DNA from: an uncultured Eubacteriales bacterium
GTDB lineage: Bacteria > Bacillota > Clostridia > Peptostreptococcales > Anaerovoracaceae
Assembly (NCBI GenBank): GCA_902793875.1
Contig: CADBFL010000133.1
Span: forward strand, 1-6,102
Length of the DNA: 6,102 nucleotides
Reading direction: 5' to 3'
In this document: positions 4,450 through 6,102 of the stretch, one piece after another
Layout: each line of letters opens with the position of its first letter
How positions within the stretch are numbered: the first letter of the stretch is position 1
Program-made: the position numbers and the translations under genes
The notes under the pieces: model-generated
What the model saw: the letters and a program-made list of their open reading frames with translations, nothing else
What the model was told of the DNA's origin: nothing
Databases searched by the model: none

Positions 4450-5751
4450 ATGAAGGAACTAGGGAAGAGATTCAGAGGACTGTTCGTACTGCTCCTGGCA
4501 GCGACGTTCTTCCTGCAGGGAGGATGGTTCATGCCTGTCAATGCGGCAGCTGGCGAGGAGTACCTGATCGTGATGCAGAATATGGATGCCTGGGGGAATC
4601 AACTTGAAGGTACCGTGACAAAAGGGGGGTATCCTGTTAGTAATTCTCATTATGCAGACTCGAGAATTTTGGGAGTATATCAAAGCACTAACGGAATGAT
4701 CTCTTCGATGATCGGTAAGAAAGCCATAACAAACAGCAACGTTCGCAGCCTCAGCGGAGACGGCATCAAGTCTCTTGATAATATATCAGATATCAAGTCT
4801 CCTGACGGGGCTACACTGTATTGCCTCACTGCTGAGTATGATAGCGGTGGCTATTTTTTCCAAATAGTGGACCAGAACGACGAAGAGATACAACGGACGG
4901 TAGTGGGAGCCCCTGTAGCTATTGGACAGTCGAAGGGTTCTACGCATACCGTTAATCAATATTTTTACAAGATAGAAAACGTAGGCAGTGTTACAGAAGC
5001 CTTGCTGAAGGTTGGAAGTGGTATAGATCACGAATACTGTGATTATGCTGCTGATGAATGGAAGAGAAAGGAAACCGATCCTGAAATAACCGTTGCTGAT
5101 GTACTTGAAAACTCAAAATCAGGCAGGGCAACAGCATCTTACAGCCTCGGGACGGAGCATTTTCTTAAGCTCCACATCATCGATCCCGAAAAACTGACCA
5201 CCATAACCTTTGATACTGACGGTGGGAGCAAGATAGCCCCTATTAGACAGGAAATCGGAACGCCGGTAACCAAACCGGCTGATCCGACAAAGGAAGGATA
5301 CACCTTTGTCGGGTGGGACCCTGAGTTCCCGACAGAGATGCCTGAAGTCAACATGACACTCAAGGCGAAATGGAAAAAGAATGCTGGCCCGGTCGTCACA
5401 AAGTACACCATCACATACGACCTGGACGGCGGAACACTTGACGGCATGACAGGGACGGTGACAGAGGAGCATCCTGCAGGCGCAGTGATCACACTCCCTG
5501 CTCCGACAAAAGATGGATACACCTTCGACCACTGGGAAGGCTCAACATACTATGCAGGAGACCAGTACACGGTAACCGGAGACCACACGTTCAAGGCTGT
5601 ATGGAAGACCGGAGCAGGCGGCAACGGAAAGAAGGGATCCGGTGCGAAGACAGGCGATGAGAACGCCCTCGGAGCATGGGTCGTGCTTCTCCTCGCGGCA
5701 ATGGCCGGAACGACAGGAATGGTATACGCAAGAAAGAGAAAAGGCGAATGA
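4450..5751 (+). CDS. Surface protein with two InlB-type B repeats and KTGD sorting-like anchor
   Basis: A 433-residue exported protein. A Sec signal peptide (basic KELGKRFRG, hydrophobic core 11-28) probably ends near VNA-AAGEE (residue 32-34). Residues about 35-245 form an unrecognised domain. Two Listeria-Bacteroides (Flg_new, InlB B) repeats follow: about 252-308 (TFDTDGG ... GYTFVGWD ... LKAKW) and 319-385 (ITYDLDGGTL ... GYTFDHWEG ... FKAVW). A Gly/Lys-rich linker leads to AKTGDENALG, a 17-20 residue helix and ARKRKGE. This is the shape of a sortase signal (motif, helix, basic tail), but the LP of LPxTG is missing, so covalent anchoring is uncertain; simple membrane anchoring is the alternative. 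The start has AAGAGAGG (4436-4443), 6 bases away. DNA for the N-terminal domain is visibly AT-richer than the repeats, suggesting domain exchange. B repeats are common in adhesins; a ligand cannot be named. Confidence 0.85.
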   Translation: MKELGKRFRGLFVLLLAATFFLQGGWFMPVNAAAGEEYLIVMQNMDAWGNQLEGTVTKGGYPVSNSHYADSRILGVYQSTNGMISSMIGKKAITNSNVRSLSGDGIKSLDNISDIKSPDGATLYCLTAEYDSGGYFFQIVDQNDEEIQRTVVGAPVAIGQSKGSTHTVNQYFYKIENVGSVTEALLKVGSGIDHEYCDYAADEWKRKETDPEITVADVLENSKSGRATASYSLGTEHFLKLHIIDPEKLTTITFDTDGGSKIAPIRQEIGTPVTKPADPTKEGYTFVGWDPEFPTEMPEVNMTLKAKWKKNAGPVVTKYTITYDLDGGTLDGMTGTVTEEHPAGAVITLPAPTKDGYTFDHWEGSTYYAGDQYTVTGDHTFKAVWKTGAGGNGKKGSGAKTGDENALGAWVVLLLAAMAGTTGMVYARKRKGE

Positions 5752-5791
5752 CCGGAGTCGCCGGAATAAAAAGCTGAATAAAATGTAACGG

Positions 5792-5825
5792 AAAGCTCCG
5801 GACCGCAAAAGGTCCGGAGCTTTTT
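5792..5825 (+). terminator. Strong Rho-independent terminator
   Basis: AAAGCTCCGGACC (5792-5804) and GGTCCGGAGCTTT (5811-5823) form a perfect 13-bp stem with loop GCAAAA, followed by T to 5825. It lies 40 bases after the surface-protein stop codon and ends that transcription unit. Confidence 0.92.
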
Positions 5826-5826
5826 C

Positions 5827-5937
5827 ACGCAAAAGGAGGAAGTGCTCAAACTCGTCGAGCATGAAAGCAAAGACGCCACGCCTGAAGAGATGAAATTCGT
5901 ACACGACTACTTCAACAAAGCCTGGTACGGAAAATAG
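5827..5937 (+). pseudogene. C-terminal remnant of an unrecognised protein
   Basis: An open frame ends at TAG 5935-5937. It reads EEVLKLVEHESKDATPEE followed by MKFVHDYFNKAWYGK, an amphipathic, charged, protein-like stretch. GTG 5842 is the only near start and AAAGGAGG (5832-5839) lies just 2 bases ahead, too close for normal initiation; ATG 5890 would leave 15 codons. The frame opens immediately after the terminator T-run, which fits a gene end left by a deletion. It is not hydrophobic, so it is not a type I toxin. The family is not recognised. A genuine small protein of about 31 residues using GTG cannot be excluded. Confidence 0.4.
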
Positions 5938-5942
5938 AACGT

Positions 5943-5974
5943 AAAAAGCCGCCAGTTCACTGAACCAGGGCGGC
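5943..5974 (-). terminator. Terminator of the minus-strand small RNA
   Basis: Read on the minus strand, GCCGCC (5974-5969) pairs with GGCGGC (5953-5948). An inner GTTCA/TGAAC stem (5965-5955) is separated from the outer one by a small bulge. Five T follow (5947-5943). On the plus strand no T-run follows, so it works in the minus direction. Confidence 0.8.
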
Positions 5975-6022
5975 ACCATACCTATGGTCGGGTTAGTCGC
6001 TGACGAGCGACGCTCCTTTCCT
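5943..6022 (-). ncRNA. Small structured RNA, resembling a type I antitoxin RNA
   Basis: The minus strand from the predicted start near 6022 to the T-run at 5947-5943 gives about 80 bases with three hairpins in series: GTCGCT-CGTC-AGCGAC (6011-5996), ACCATA-GG-TATGGT (5988-5975) and the terminator stem GCCGCC/GGCGGC (5974-5948). A near-consensus promoter lies directly upstream (6057-6029). There is no ORF of note. The order (hairpin containing AGCGAC followed by TAACCCGACC, then a CCGCC/GGCGG stem) resembles, from memory, the RNA antitoxin side of Fst/holin-like-toxin type I loci of Bacillota, in which the antisense RNA overlaps the 3' part of the toxin mRNA. The toxin ORF expected on the plus strand just upstream is not there. 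The transcription unit is well supported; the antitoxin identity is inference. Confidence 0.55.
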
Positions 6023-6028
6023 GGCTCA

Positions 6029-6057
6029 ATTATATGCATCATACAGAAGGACTTCAA
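6029..6057 (-). promoter_or_regulatory. Sigma-A-type promoter of the minus-strand small RNA
   Basis: On the minus strand the -35 TTGAAG (6057-6052, 4 of 6 consensus bases) is followed by exactly 17 bases and then the perfect -10 TATAAT (6034-6029). Transcription should start near 6022 and run leftwards into the hairpins. It is the best promoter in the window. The -35 lies inside the plus-strand hairpin at 6047-6064. Confidence 0.75.
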
Positions 6058-6068
6058 GGTCCTTTTTT
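6047..6068 (+). terminator. Plus-strand terminator past the antisense promoter
   Basis: AAGGAC (6047-6052) pairs with GTCCTT (6059-6064) around a 6-base loop. The T-run is 6063-6068. A plus-strand transcript entering from the left would overlap the whole small RNA before ending here, the convergent layout known from type I toxin-antitoxin loci. Positions 6069-6102 show nothing recognisable. Confidence 0.6.
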
Positions 6069-6102
6069 GCATGGATCGGGGTGGGTCGGCGCGCTTCCAA
6101 AG

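Noticed and set aside
4624..4629. Run of six G as a phase-variation tract in the surface protein
   Set aside because: Six bases is short for contingency loci and the gene is in frame; it was kept only as an observation.
5542..6072. Minus-strand open frame across the terminator region
   Set aside because: It runs through a strong terminator, the small RNA and the opposite strand of a confident CDS, with no motif.

Overview
The window looks like a chromosomal accessory region of an anaerobic Gram-positive bacterium of the Clostridia. The signs are strong purine-rich ribosome binding sites (AAGGAGG, AGAGGAGA), double-glycine leader peptides, a wall-protein-like gene with Listeria-Bacteroides (InlB B-type) repeats and a KTGD sorting-like tail, and fairly GC-rich coding DNA. 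Genus cannot be settled by eye; everything below is from reading the sequence and from remembered family motifs, without database searches.

Region 1 (1-960): two small secreted-type peptide genes point away from each other. Both start with a charged leader ending in a double-glycine export motif (ELEAVSGG and ELNEVSGG). Their cargoes are unrelated: one is a putative zinc ribbon (minus strand, 31-330), the other a small SH3/KOW-like barrel (plus strand, 528-794). The 197-bp gap between them holds dense symmetrical DNA: a perfect 12-bp tandem repeat, two mutually exclusive hairpins, and a TTACTGC/GCAGTAA motif next to both ribosome binding sites. No matching exporter lies in the window.

Region 2 (888-2220): decaying metabolic genes lie between REP-like palindromes. 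They are an E2-type acyltransferase catalytic domain split by a frameshift (1059-1911), and a 72-codon ORF that appears to fuse a piece of a xylose-type sugar-binding protein to the last residues of the matching permease, which suggests a deletion scar of a sugar ABC operon. A diverged 21-bp palindrome lies to the left and an exact inverted pair to the right.

Region 3 (2257-5825): a short family 2 glycosyltransferase is followed after 1 bp by a polytopic membrane protein with lysine-rich ends, a pair that plausibly works on lipid-linked sugars or envelope glycans. After a 53-bp gap comes a surface protein with a signal peptide, an unrecognised AT-richer N-terminal domain, two InlB-type repeats and a C-terminal membrane anchor. 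A strong terminator closes the unit.

Region 4 (5826-6102): the C-terminal end of an unrecognised protein is followed by a compact minus-strand RNA unit. It has a good promoter (TTGAAG, 17 bp, TATAAT), about 80 transcribed bases with three hairpins, and a terminator. The layout resembles the antitoxin RNA half of a type I toxin-antitoxin locus, but no hydrophobic toxin ORF is present, so it may be an orphan antitoxin.
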